Shown in pieces: positions 34,729 to 43,024 of a stretch of DNA of 64,000 nucleotides. A model generated the notes under the pieces. That model was not told the origin of the DNA. It was given only the letters and a program-made list of their open reading frames with translations, and did not search any database. The DNA lies in NCBI GenBank assembly GCA_902761625.1, contig CACWLH010000014.1, positions 1 to 64,000 of the forward strand, written 5' to 3'. The stretch is from an uncultured Erysipelotrichaceae bacterium (GTDB lineage Bacteria > Bacillota_I > Bacilli_A > Erysipelotrichales > Erysipelotrichaceae). The position numbers and the translations under genes were made by a program. How positions within the stretch are numbered: the stretch's first letter is position 1; every line of letters starts with the position of its first letter.

Positions 34729-36215
34729 GATTTCACCTCCGAAGAAGAACTCTTTCTTTCTGCATAATGGCCGTATCTGCCATAGCGGCCATATCTGCCA
34801 TAACGGCCATAATTACCATAGTGTCCGTAATTGCCGTAATGACCATAACGTCCATAGCCGCCATAACCGCCATAACCGCGGGAAGTCGCGCTGGCACCGG
34901 AAAGGACTCTCAGATCATTGAGAATGGTACCGCCGAATTCCGCATTCGCTCTGCTCAATGTATCAATGGCATCATTGATATCGGCAGCCAATACATTGTT
35001 ATACTGGACTACCAATAATGACATATCCGCATAATTGGCAATCGCCTCCGCATCGGACATAACGCCCATCGGAGGAGTATCAATGATGATGAAGTTATAT
35101 TGCATTTTTGCCCTTTGCAGGAATTGTCTCATCGAATCGTTGGATACGATTTCCGTGGAATTGGTAAATCTTTCAGTTGTGGGAAGCACATCCAGTCCGT
35201 CTTTGGTCAGAATGGCATCCTTCAAAGGAACCTGTTTATTCAATACAGCCTGTAATCCGGGTGCCTTCTTGACACCGAACAGTTTATACTGTGTCGGTCT
35301 TCTCAGGTCGCAATCCACGAGAAGAACTTTATAATTCTGTTTTGCCAATGTTAAAGCGAGATTCGCGGAAACACTGGATTTGCCTTCATGTTCACGCACG
35401 CTGGTCACCATGATCGCTCTGGCATCCGCCTCAGTCGCATAGGTAACCAGTCTTGTCGCAATCTTTTTATTCTGTTCCACAAATGAGAATGACACTTCCA
35501 CATCATTGACCAGCGGTGAGGATTTCTTCTTACTGAAACGCTTTCTGTTTTCATGGTCAATTGCGCCAAGTGTTCTTCCGTCAATCTTGTCACTCAGATC
35601 TTCTTCATTCTTGACCGTATCATTTCTGTAAGAAAGATACAGGAACAACAAAGACAAAGCACCGAAGGCAAGAATGAATACCTGTCTCAGTCTTCTTGTA
35701 TTCCTGATACCGGTGGATGGACTGGTTGGCACATATGGCTTTTCCAATACCTGCATAATGGTCGCGTCATTGACATAAGAGATCAATCCGCGATAGTTTT
35801 TCATGATCGACTTAATGATCTGATATGTTTTAAGCGGTGTCTCGGATGTGACTCTGAGTTCGAGAAGGTTGGTTTCCGTAATCTGGCTCGCTCTGACAGT
35901 CGCATCAAACTTCTCAAGACCGATATCCTTGCATACTTCCTTCTTGAGGATATCACTGTTCAGAACGTTGGTCAGCGTCTTGGCCATATTCTGGGCTGCG
36001 TTCAGATTCCGGTAAACATTGGTGGAATATGACTTAGATGTGACAACGAAAGTCGCTTTGGTGGAGTATGTTTTCTGCACACCCATGGTCATATAAAGAT
36101 CCATGATCAATACCGCCGCAATGGCGCCGAGAATGATCACATAAAGATTTTTCAGATAATCTGTCACCAGACTGTAAAGGTCCAGATTAAATCTGTCATT
36201 GTTTTTCTCAGACAT
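34725..36215 (-). CDS. Wzz/BY-kinase fusion with Tyr-Gly repeat tail
   Basis: A 496-residue relative of the gene at 33331, with a Wzz domain (helices near 24-42 and 178-195) and a BY-kinase. The Walker A loop is VREHEGKSS, which lacks the first Gly of GxxxxGK[ST] but keeps GKS; Walker A' is VLLVDCDLRRP and Walker B FIIIDTPPMGV. The C-terminus holds about 13 tyrosines at exact three-residue spacing (GYG, GRY, GHY, GNY), far more regular than usual BY-kinase tyrosine clusters. Two paralogous fusions in tandem suggest mutual phosphorylation. Confidence 0.9.
   Translation of the reverse strand: MSEKNNDRFNLDLYSLVTDYLKNLYVIILGAIAAVLIMDLYMTMGVQKTYSTKATFVVTSKSYSTNVYRNLNAAQNMAKTLTNVLNSDILKKEVCKDIGLEKFDATVRASQITETNLLELRVTSETPLKTYQIIKSIMKNYRGLISYVNDATIMQVLEKPYVPTSPSTGIRNTRRLRQVFILAFGALSLLFLYLSYRNDTVKNEEDLSDKIDGRTLGAIDHENRKRFSKKKSSPLVNDVEVSFSFVEQNKKIATRLVTYATEADARAIMVTSVREHEGKSSVSANLALTLAKQNYKVLLVDCDLRRPTQYKLFGVKKAPGLQAVLNKQVPLKDAILTKDGLDVLPTTERFTNSTEIVSNDSMRQFLQRAKMQYNFIIIDTPPMGVMSDAEAIANYADMSLLVVQYNNVLAADINDAIDTLSRANAEFGGTILNDLRVLSGASATSRGYGGYGGYGRYGHYGNYGHYGNYGRYGRYGRYGRYGHYAERKSSSSEVKS
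34764..34877 (-). repeat. Nine-base tandem repeat coding Gly-X-Tyr tail
   Basis: About twelve copies of a degenerate nine-base unit (on the plus strand, variants of CCATAACGG, CCGTATCTG and CCATAGTGT) encode the tyrosine tail of the kinase. The unit length keeps the frame, so copy-number change would alter the tail by three residues at a time. Confidence 0.85.
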
Positions 36216-36217
36216 AA

Positions 36218-37063
36218 TCAGCCCTCCACAATCACATACAGTTCGGTTTCATTCAGAAACTCGCCAAGTTCATTCCACAAAGAATATTTGATGATGTATT
36301 CACCGGGAGTGTTGAAATCCACACCGGACATATCCCAGGTGATATTATCCATGGTGTAAGAGGATCTTTCACCGAATGGTGTTACCGAGTTATTCTGGAA
36401 TGTGCCGACCACATAGGCACCCGGATCGATATATCCGCCCACCGGTGTGTAAACAATATATTCACTTAAGGCAACGGAAGGAATGGAAAGACTCATTCTG
36501 TCTTCCAGGAACACATTGATTGAAACAATCGCCGAATCACCGGCAGAATTGGTCACTTCCAATACAACCGGATATTTGATTCCTTCATTTTCACCATAGG
36601 TGATACGGATATCCGCAGACAGATCCCCATCCAGCACATCATCCACAGTGACGGAGGAAAGAGCGGTGGAAGATTCTTCCGTATCACTGAAACGGAATGG
36701 TCTGTATGCGGAGAAATGTGGTGAACGATAGTCTGTATAAGTGACCGTTCTTGTATAAGTGGCGACATTGTTGCTCTTGTCAAAGGCCGCATAGTTGACC
36801 TTTAATGTGCCCTTCTGAATAAAGTCCAGACGGGAAACCACAACCATGGAACTGCTCACATCCCCGTCTTTGTCATCCTGGGCATGCATTCCCTGCAATA
36901 ATTCTTCATCAGTAACTGATACACTGACAAAGATTTCATCACTGTCCGCTGTGATCACAGGCGGAACACTGTCATGGGTCAGTCTTTCACCGACCGCATG
37001 AATGCCGTAGAATACAGCTGTAATCGAAAAGAGGATCAGAATCAAAATACGTACAAGCCTCAT
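36218..37063 (-). CDS. Membrane-anchored protein with Ig-like (DUF5011/HYR-type) repeats
   Basis: A 281-residue protein with one N-terminal membrane anchor (about residues 4-24) and an all-beta exterior. It has about three Ig-like segments of the DUF5011/HYR style: one with DDKDGDVSS and VNYAAFDKSNNVATYTRTVTY, a second with VDDVLDGDLS and LEVTNSAGDSAIVSI, and a third ending FNTPGEYIIKYSLWNELGEF. It has no catalytic motif. Lying three bases from the kinase gene and 17 from the phosphatase, it is probably a structural or chain-binding partner of the export machine. I know no named counterpart. Confidence 0.75.
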   Translation of the reverse strand: MRLVRILILILFSITAVFYGIHAVGERLTHDSVPPVITADSDEIFVSVSVTDEELLQGMHAQDDKDGDVSSSMVVVSRLDFIQKGTLKVNYAAFDKSNNVATYTRTVTYTDYRSPHFSAYRPFRFSDTEESSTALSSVTVDDVLDGDLSADIRITYGENEGIKYPVVLEVTNSAGDSAIVSINVFLEDRMSLSIPSVALSEYIVYTPVGGYIDPGAYVVGTFQNNSVTPFGERSSYTMDNITWDMSGVDFNTPGEYIIKYSLWNELGEFLNETELYVIVEG

Positions 37064-37080
37064 TTTTCTTCAATCTCCTT

Positions 37081-37836
37081 TCACTCTTCGTATTCATAAG
37101 GGATCGGTTTATAACCGACCATCGGTTTGCCATTGACAATCCGTAACGGATTGGCTTTGGTTAACATATGTGTGTATTCCCCGCCATAGCGGTCATTGAG
37201 ATATTCAAAGACATCTTTCAGGCCGGGGGTTCTGCGGTCCAAACGGTGTGTATCGCTTGCCACACAGGTGACAATGTTGTGCCTTAACAGACTGTCCGCC
37301 GTCTGTTTTTCTTTTCTTCCGAACTGGCCGAGAAGACTTTCTTTATTGATCTGGATTCCATAACCCAGCATATACCAGTCATAAACAATTTCATGGTGTG
37401 CCTGCACACAATCATACCGTTCCGGATGGGCAATGATCGGTGTATATCCAAGCTCAGCCACTTCTTTCAATTTTTCCGTACACCACTCAGGATCTTCATC
37501 AAAGGCGAATTCCACCAGAAGATAATCCGAATTGTTCAATGTCCAGACTTTCTTTTCTTTGATCAGTTTCATGGAACGCTCTGATAGCAGAACTTCCATC
37601 CCCTTTCTCAGATGAACGGGAATGCCTTCTTCTTTGACCGTCTGATACAGGGTGTTCCATTTCTTTGCCAATGATTCATTGACAATGTTGTTATAAACAC
37701 CCGGCATGCAATGCGGTGTGGCAATGATCGTATCCACACCTTCCGTATATGACTTTTCAATCATTTCCAGCGCCATTCTCATATTTTTTGCGCCATCATC
37801 CACGCCGGGTATGACATGTGTGTGAATATCAATCAT
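37081..37836 (-). CDS. CpsB/YwqE-type PHP tyrosine phosphatase
   Basis: A 251-residue PHP-fold phosphatase. The metal site shows in IDIHTHVIPGVDDGAKN at the N-terminus, ATPHCMPG, PIIAHPERYD and ASDTHRL. CpsB-type enzymes are manganese-dependent and dephosphorylate BY-kinase tails. The gene lies between the LCP gene and the kinases, the normal order in Gram-positive capsule operons. Confidence 0.9.
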   Translation of the reverse strand: MIDIHTHVIPGVDDGAKNMRMALEMIEKSYTEGVDTIIATPHCMPGVYNNIVNESLAKKWNTLYQTVKEEGIPVHLRKGMEVLLSERSMKLIKEKKVWTLNNSDYLLVEFAFDEDPEWCTEKLKEVAELGYTPIIAHPERYDCVQAHHEIVYDWYMLGYGIQINKESLLGQFGRKEKQTADSLLRHNIVTCVASDTHRLDRRTPGLKDVFEYLNDRYGGEYTHMLTKANPLRIVNGKPMVGYKPIPYEYEE

Positions 37837-37844
37837 AAATCTTC

Positions 37845-39371
37845 TTATTCTTCCGTTTCCATGATTTCAAACATTTCATTACGGATTGACTCTTTGATCT
37901 GTTCATCCGCATAAACCACTGACAATAATTGTCCTGGCATGGAAACACATTCCGCCGAACCGGTGGATCCATCCAGATGTCTGGAAATGATCGACCACGA
38001 GCCAACCCCGTCAAGCTGATCAGAGACAAGCTCAAAGATCGAATCGGTGGACAGATTGGTCAGGAAGGTTCCGCTCAACGCATCCATGACGCCGTTGAAA
38101 TTGGACAGCACTTCGACACTGAGCATCTTATTGATCAAAGCTCTTAACACAATGATCTGATGTTCATTACGGTCAAAGTCGCCATTGGGAAGGGAATATC
38201 TTTCTCTGACATAAGCCAGCGCCTCTTCGCCGGAAAGATGAATATTGCCGGCCGGGAAATAATAATCACCGCCCGAGAACTCATAAGGATTGACAATATC
38301 CACACCATTGAGTGTGTTGACAATACTTGAATATGTGTTGAAGTTGACCAGAACATACTTATCGATTTCAATGCCGAAGTATTGCGTCAGAGCAGCTGCC
38401 GTATTATCCACGCCATACACGCCCATATGGGTCAGCTTGTCAAGGCCGTTGCCCATGGCCGGATTTTCCATATAGGTGTCACGGGGAAGTGACACAAGCA
38501 GGATCCGCTTTTCAACCGGATCAACCAGCGCAAGAATGTCCACGTCGGTTCGCGTAACCGGTGAAAGCGCCGCTTCTCTGGAGTCAGAACCGGCGATCAA
38601 TACCGCAAAGGGCATATCCGATTCCAGTCTCTTTTTTGATGTATTTCCATCCGTGGTTCTGGTAAATGTCTTCAGAATGATCGTGTCTTCCGCAAACGTC
38701 GCATAGGAAGGCTCATCCATCAGAAGTTCCGCATATGCTGCATTCATCACCAGAGCATCGCCGTCCGCATTGTATAAGGCATTCACGGCATCCCAGACGG
38801 ATGCGGTATTGTTTTCCCATAAGGAGTCAGTGCCAAACAGCGCTTTGATCTCTCCCAGCGCCCAGTTCTGATTGTCCTGATCGACGGTGCTCTGGGTGAT
38901 GAACTGTTTGTTTTTATAGTTCATCAGATCCGTATCCGTGATCATCGATACACCCTTTTCTCTGAACAGTTCGGAATGAGCAGATTTATATTCTGTTTTC
39001 AATGCATAGACATTGATCACAACCTCATTTGTTTCAGGCATGTCCGCAAACACATTCTCAATCCTTCCGGTAAGCTGCGGAAGAAACAATGAAGCAAACA
39101 GCATGAGGATGGCAGAAATCGTATTGACCACCGAAATACCGGTCTTGTTTGTCTTACGTTTTGTCTTTTTAAATGAGAAGAAGCCAAGCAGCAGATCAAG
39201 CAGCGCAATGATGCCGATCACGACAAGTTTCCACTTCCTTGGCAGCAATGGAAACCGGAAAACAAACACAGAGAACACCACGCTGATCAGTACCAGTACA
39301 AACCATGTGAGCGCTCCCGGTTTGATTCTCAATCTTTTTCTTTTTATCTTTTTTACTTCTGTATTTTCCAT
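37845..39371 (-). CDS. LytR-CpsA-Psr (LCP) family glycopolymer ligase
   Basis: A 508-residue protein with three membrane helices near the N-terminus (about 18-36, 50-66 and 82-100), a middle domain as in CpsA proteins, and an LCP domain from about residue 250: AVLIAGSDSR, TRTDVDILALVDPVEKRILL with the conserved acids and Arg, SLPRDTYMENP, YVLVNFNTYSSIVNTLNGVD and DFDRNEHQIIVLRAL. LCP proteins attach undecaprenyl-linked polymers to peptidoglycan. It is the first gene of the operon. The ribosome site before ATG 39371 is weak. Confidence 0.9.
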   Translation of the reverse strand: MENTEVKKIKRKRLRIKPGALTWFVLVLISVVFSVFVFRFPLLPRKWKLVVIGIIALLDLLLGFFSFKKTKRKTNKTGISVVNTISAILMLFASLFLPQLTGRIENVFADMPETNEVVINVYALKTEYKSAHSELFREKGVSMITDTDLMNYKNKQFITQSTVDQDNQNWALGEIKALFGTDSLWENNTASVWDAVNALYNADGDALVMNAAYAELLMDEPSYATFAEDTIILKTFTRTTDGNTSKKRLESDMPFAVLIAGSDSREAALSPVTRTDVDILALVDPVEKRILLVSLPRDTYMENPAMGNGLDKLTHMGVYGVDNTAAALTQYFGIEIDKYVLVNFNTYSSIVNTLNGVDIVNPYEFSGGDYYFPAGNIHLSGEEALAYVRERYSLPNGDFDRNEHQIIVLRALINKMLSVEVLSNFNGVMDALSGTFLTNLSTDSIFELVSDQLDGVGSWSIISRHLDGSTGSAECVSMPGQLLSVVYADEQIKESIRNEMFEIMETEE

Positions 39372-39403
39372 TTTTATTAACCACTTTTTTCATGTTCCAT
39401 AAT

Positions 39404-39431
39404 CCCTGAAGTTCACCAGTTCCCTTCAGGG
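39404..39431 (-). promoter_or_regulatory. Inverted repeat in the capsule operon leader
   Basis: A perfect eight-base inverted repeat, CCCTGAAG and CTTCAGGG with a 12-base gap, lies 12-40 bases after the predicted transcription start and 33 bases before the LCP gene. It could be a repressor operator or a leader hairpin. It has no T-run. Confidence 0.5.
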
Positions 39432-39451
39432 CGCACTTATAGAACTATACT

Positions 39452-39457
39452 ATTATA
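39452..39457 (-). promoter_or_regulatory. -10 box of the capsule operon
   Basis: A perfect TATAAT on the minus strand, 81 bases before the LCP start codon. The -35 side has no close match to TTGACA, so an activator may be needed. Every gene from 39371 down to the IS1595 element can be read from here without a strong terminator in between. Confidence 0.5.
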
Positions 39458-39795
39458 TCAGTCCTGCACCTGAAATATTAGTCCCTATTTACGCTATGCA
39501 CATAATGCACAAAATATTCACAAACCTTAATATCTCTTTTCTGACACCCCTGTACCACAATTTCATTTTAGTTTAATCCTTCCATTATTGAATGAATTTT
39601 CATGTTGTTTTCGGGCATGTTTTATAAAGATTTTTTATACATTTTCAATGAATCTGATACATGATGAATACATTCACAGCATAGATAATAAACCGCAGAT
39701 ATCACTGTCTCAGAGAGTTTTATATGAATCTTTGTTTACCCGGAAACTCATCACCAATGATTATTTATGGGTATTACCAACTTTTCACCCTTTAT

Positions 39796-39804
39796 TGCTA
39801 CAAT
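39796..39804 (+). promoter_or_regulatory. Extended -10 promoter for the cell-wall repeat gene
   Basis: TGCTACAAT fits TGN plus a -10 hexamer. It lies about 120 bases before the ATG at 39926, which has an AAGGAGG ribosome site. Confidence 0.35.
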
Positions 39805-39925
39805 AGAAATAACATACAGTTCATTCCGGACAGATCCGTTCATATTGAACGTATTACATATATATGGCAATCAAGATCATTCATGAGCGGATGAGCATAT
39901 CTGGAGTCATCTTAAAAGGAGGCAT

Positions 39926-41053
39926 ATGAAGCGGTTATTCATCATATTGACAGGCATTCTTTACATCGTTTTATCAACTGGTTTCGGTTTTGAGGTACAT
40001 GCTGAACAGAACAATACACTCCGTTCAGATTACAGCCTTTTTGAAACATCCGGCTCAGCGCGTATTCAGAATAAAATCCAGACAGCACAATCCGGAACAT
40101 GGAAAAATGATTCGAACGGATGGTGGTATGAATACAAAGACGGAAGCTATCCGAAAAACCAACTGCTGAAAATCGGAAATGATGTTTATTTATTCAATGG
40201 TTCAGGATACATGACCACCGGCTGGGCAAACATCTCAAACAAGTGGTATTACTTTCTTGATTCCGGTGCCATGGCCAAAAACTGGCAGCTGATCTCTGGC
40301 AGCTGGTATTATCTTAAAAACGGTGTCATGGTCACGGGTGAAAGAAACATCGACGGTTCTGATTATTATTTTGAAGCAGACGGAAGGATGGCATCCGGTT
40401 GGAAAAACATTGATAATCATTGGTATTATTACGGCTCCTCCGGTGCAAAAGCCGCTTCACAATGGATCGGCGATTACTATGTCAAAGCAGACGGCACAAT
40501 GGCTGCCAATGAATGGGTAGACAACCATCAATATTTCGTAGACAGTTCAGGAAAATGGATTCCCGATTACGGAAAACCGCAATGGAAAGCAGATGCAAAC
40601 GGCTGGTGGTATGACAATGGAGACGGAACATATCCACGCAGTGAATGGAAAATGATCCAGGGTGTCTGGTATTACTTTGACGGATCCGGTTATATGGCAA
40701 CAGGATGGAGAAATATCGATAATTCATGGTACTTCTTCGACGGTTCCGGAAGAATGCTCACAGACCAATAGATTGATGGATATTACTATGTCGGCAGTGA
40801 CGGAAGAATGGCTGTGAACACATGGATCGGCGATTATTATGTCGATGGCTCCGGCAGATGGACACAGACCGCTGACAGCAGCGGCTCATCAACTACGTAT
40901 TTTATCCGCTCCAAAAATTCAAATAAATTCCATTATCCGAACTGCCCGGCAGTTCATTCAATTAAGGAAAAAAATATGATCTTCCTTTACGAAAGCCGTC
41001 AGGAGCTGATTGCCAGCGGCCTTCAGCCATGTGAAATTTGTAAGAATTACTGA
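39926..41053 (+). pseudogene. Secreted cell-wall-binding repeat protein interrupted by one amber codon
   Basis: A signal peptide (residues 1-27) is followed by about ten choline-binding-like repeats (GWANISNKWYYFLDSGAMAK and similar). TAG at 40769-40771 stops the chain at 281 residues, but the frame goes on undamaged to 41053. By comparison with ASQWIGDYYV elsewhere in the protein, the stop replaces a conserved Trp (TGG to TAG). The part beyond has two more repeats and a C-terminal Ada-like metal-binding module (YPNCPAVH and PCEICKN). Restored length is 375 residues. The stop may give a shortened but still secreted form. Confidence 0.8.
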
Positions 41054-41136
41054 TCATTCAAATTATAGCAGTATCATCGAAACATATTTCAGACCGTATG
41101 TGTCTGAACCTTCGCGTACATCCTGAGCAAATTAAA

Positions 41137-41179
41137 AGCCGTATCAGAATTCATGATCAACTGATCATCTGATACGGCT
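41137..41179. terminator. Two-way terminator hairpin between convergent genes
   Basis: Twelve-base perfect arms AGCCGTATCAGA and TCTGATACGGCT enclose a second seven-base pairing. A-rich and T-rich tracts flank both sides. It sits between the plus-strand cell-wall repeat gene and the minus-strand zinc-ribbon gene, which end towards each other. Confidence 0.75.
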
Positions 41180-41247
41180 CTTATTCTCTGAGAAGCTCCT
41201 TTGATATTTTGCAGGAGCAATTCTATGATTTAGCTGATGAATTCATC

Positions 41248-42213
41248 TCATCCATTGACACAATGAATGATTTCATGATCACCGAAACTGTGGCTGTTGT
41301 CGCTTTGCTGTTCAAGGAAAAGGAAATCACCGGTTGCCTTATCAATTTCCAGCACCTGCTTCAGCATGACTCTGTTATCCGTAACTTCCCCGGTTGAGGT
41401 TTCCGTGCATACGTTGACTGCATATGAATGACATGTGACTTCGATCTTTCCGTTGCCCAGATCTCTCATCTGCATATCTGTCTTGTCCACATCAAAGGAA
41501 AGATTCTTGAATGTGAAGCCTTTATTGTATTTTTCATAATTCACAACAAACATCTGTCTGCGTGTGTCTGACGGATTCTTGAGATAGCTGGGATCGCCGC
41601 CGTGATTGATCGCTTCAATATAGGAAGCATAGTATTCATAAAACTTCGCAGCCGCATACTCTTCATTGATCACAAGTTCATTGGCTTCTGTTTCTGCGGG
41701 CTCTTCTATCGCTTCAGGCGTTTCCTGAGGTTCTTGTGTCGCTTCCGGTGTAGCCTGAGGTTCTTCACTGGCTTCCGGTGTACTCTGCAGCTGTGTCTCT
41801 GTATCCAGTTTTTCCAGATTTACCAGATCTTTCTCTTCAATCACATTGGATTCCGTCAGAGTCACGTTGGCTGCGGTTTCCTCATCATCTCTGTTAAGCA
41901 GAATAAATCCGACCACACCGCCGATCGCAAGCAGCGCAACACAGGCAACACTGATCAGAATGATTGCTGTTTTGTTACGGCCTTTCTTCGGCAGGGGCTC
42001 CGGTTCCGGTACCGATACCGGTATCGGCTGCGGCTGTGGATCGACGTAATGGTATGGTTCAGGTTCATTGATGCTGACGGGCTCTTCCACCGGCTCTTCA
42101 GCCGGACCTGAAGTCGCCAGTTTTTCCTGACTGATGACAGGCGCTCCGCACTTGCTGCAGAACTTTGTGTTTTCTTTTAACGGTGCACCGCACTTGCTGC
42201 AAAATTTTGCCAT
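41248..42213 (-). CDS. Double zinc-ribbon membrane protein with Pro/Glu/Thr stalk
   Basis: A 321-residue protein. Two adjacent zinc ribbons (FCSKCGAPLKENTKFCSKCG) open the chain; then come a Pro-rich cytoplasmic linker, one membrane helix (about 82-106), and outside an acidic stalk with repeated TPEA/EEPQ units (about 140-175) and a C-terminal beta-rich domain. Such proteins are common in Bacillota, with no firm function; the cytoplasmic ribbons probably bind a partner. It has a GGGGGG ribosome site and a terminator-like hairpin just upstream, so it is probably transcribed alone. Confidence 0.75.
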   Translation of the reverse strand: MAKFCSKCGAPLKENTKFCSKCGAPVISQEKLATSGPAEEPVEEPVSINEPEPYHYVDPQPQPIPVSVPEPEPLPKKGRNKTAIILISVACVALLAIGGVVGFILLNRDDEETAANVTLTESNVIEEKDLVNLEKLDTETQLQSTPEASEEPQATPEATQEPQETPEAIEEPAETEANELVINEEYAAAKFYEYYASYIEAINHGGDPSYLKNPSDTRRQMFVVNYEKYNKGFTFKNLSFDVDKTDMQMRDLGNGKIEVTCHSYAVNVCTETSTGEVTDNRVMLKQVLEIDKATGDFLFLEQQSDNSHSFGDHEIIHCVNG

Positions 42214-42242
42214 TTTAGTATTCCCCCCATATACTCAAAAAT

Positions 42243-42279
42243 CAATGGCGCTGTCTATATGCACGGAACAACGCCATTG
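42243..42279 (-). terminator. Terminator hairpin after the second zinc-ribbon gene
   Basis: Eight-base arms CAATGGCG and CGCCATTG with a 21-base loop. On the minus strand ATTTTTG follows at once, and on the plus strand CATTTTTTAT follows, so it may act both ways. It separates the genes at 42308 and 41248. Confidence 0.6.
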
Positions 42280-42307
42280 CATTTTTTATATTATACTTTC
42301 TTTTTTT

Positions 42308-43024
42308 TTACTTTCCGTTGAGCAGATCTTCCGGAACGGGAGAACCGCATGATGCACAGAATTTGTTTCCGGCTGTGATTGGTTCACCGCAATTGGGGCA
42401 ATAGCCGATCACATTGCTCTGCGGTGTGTTGCTGGAAATTGTTTTCATCACATCCCCGGCTGTTTTGGTCACATTCTGTGAGGCCTTCTTCAATGTTTTT
42501 CCCATCTGATTCACGGCCATCTGCGTCTGTTCATTGTTGATTGAAGATAACAGATCCCCATCCAGATGCAGTTTCCCCGACATGGCACAGAGTGACAGAT
42601 AGATCGTGGCAATGTGTGTAATGATATTGAAATAGAACCAGAAGGTTGTGCTGAACTGGCAATAGTTATCTTCCGCAATTCCTTTGGCCGCAAACATGAA
42701 GACGAACCAGACAATCGCATTGATGGCTGTGCACAGCATGACAATCGTCGCAGCCTGTTTGGACTGTTTCTTCTTTGAATAAAGCATTGCGAGTGCAATG
42801 ATCGGAAGGACCAGAAGAACGATCAATATCAGCTGCGGCTCCACCACATATTCTCCATAGGCTTTCAGGCCGCCTACCGCGGTCACACCGGAAACTTTGA
42901 TATTGCGGCTGCCGTCACAGGATACCAGGAAGTTCGGACAGAAGAACATGATGATAATGACGTATACCAATAGTTTGAGAACTCTGCGCACAGAGAATAA
43001 AGATGATTTCATATTCGGATTCAT
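42308..43024 (-). CDS. Polytopic membrane protein with C-terminal zinc ribbon
   Basis: A 238-residue protein with four membrane helices in the first 150 residues, a coiled or amphipathic link, and a C-terminal zinc ribbon (YCPNCGEPITAGNKFCASCG). The ribbon is at the other end from that in the neighbour at 41248, and the two could pair. The start is ATG 43024 with AAGGGG upstream; a TTG start at 43048 is less likely. No enzyme motif is seen and the function is unknown. Confidence 0.75.
   Translation of the reverse strand: MNPNMKSSLFSVRRVLKLLVYVIIIMFFCPNFLVSCDGSRNIKVSGVTAVGGLKAYGEYVVEPQLILIVLLVLPIIALAMLYSKKKQSKQAATIVMLCTAINAIVWFVFMFAAKGIAEDNYCQFSTTFWFYFNIITHIATIYLSLCAMSGKLHLDGDLLSSINNEQTQMAVNQMGKTLKKASQNVTKTAGDVMKTISSNTPQSNVIGYCPNCGEPITAGNKFCASCGSPVPEDLLNGK

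Larger units (their letters stand above)
39372..39925. other. 554-base divergent control region of the capsule operon and cell-wall repeat gene
   Basis: There is no gene here. The stretch carries the operon promoter and leader hairpin on the minus side and a weak promoter for the gene at 39926 on the plus side. A plus frame at 39588-39806 has no ribosome site and no family features. The middle is AT-rich with no further clear signal. Confidence 0.6.

Noticed and set aside
34764..34877. Short regular repeats that look CRISPR-like
   Set aside because: Nine-base unit, in frame inside a kinase gene, with no spacers.
39588..39806. Plus-strand frame of 72 codons in the capsule control region
   Set aside because: No ribosome site, no recognisable features, and it overlaps a likely promoter.
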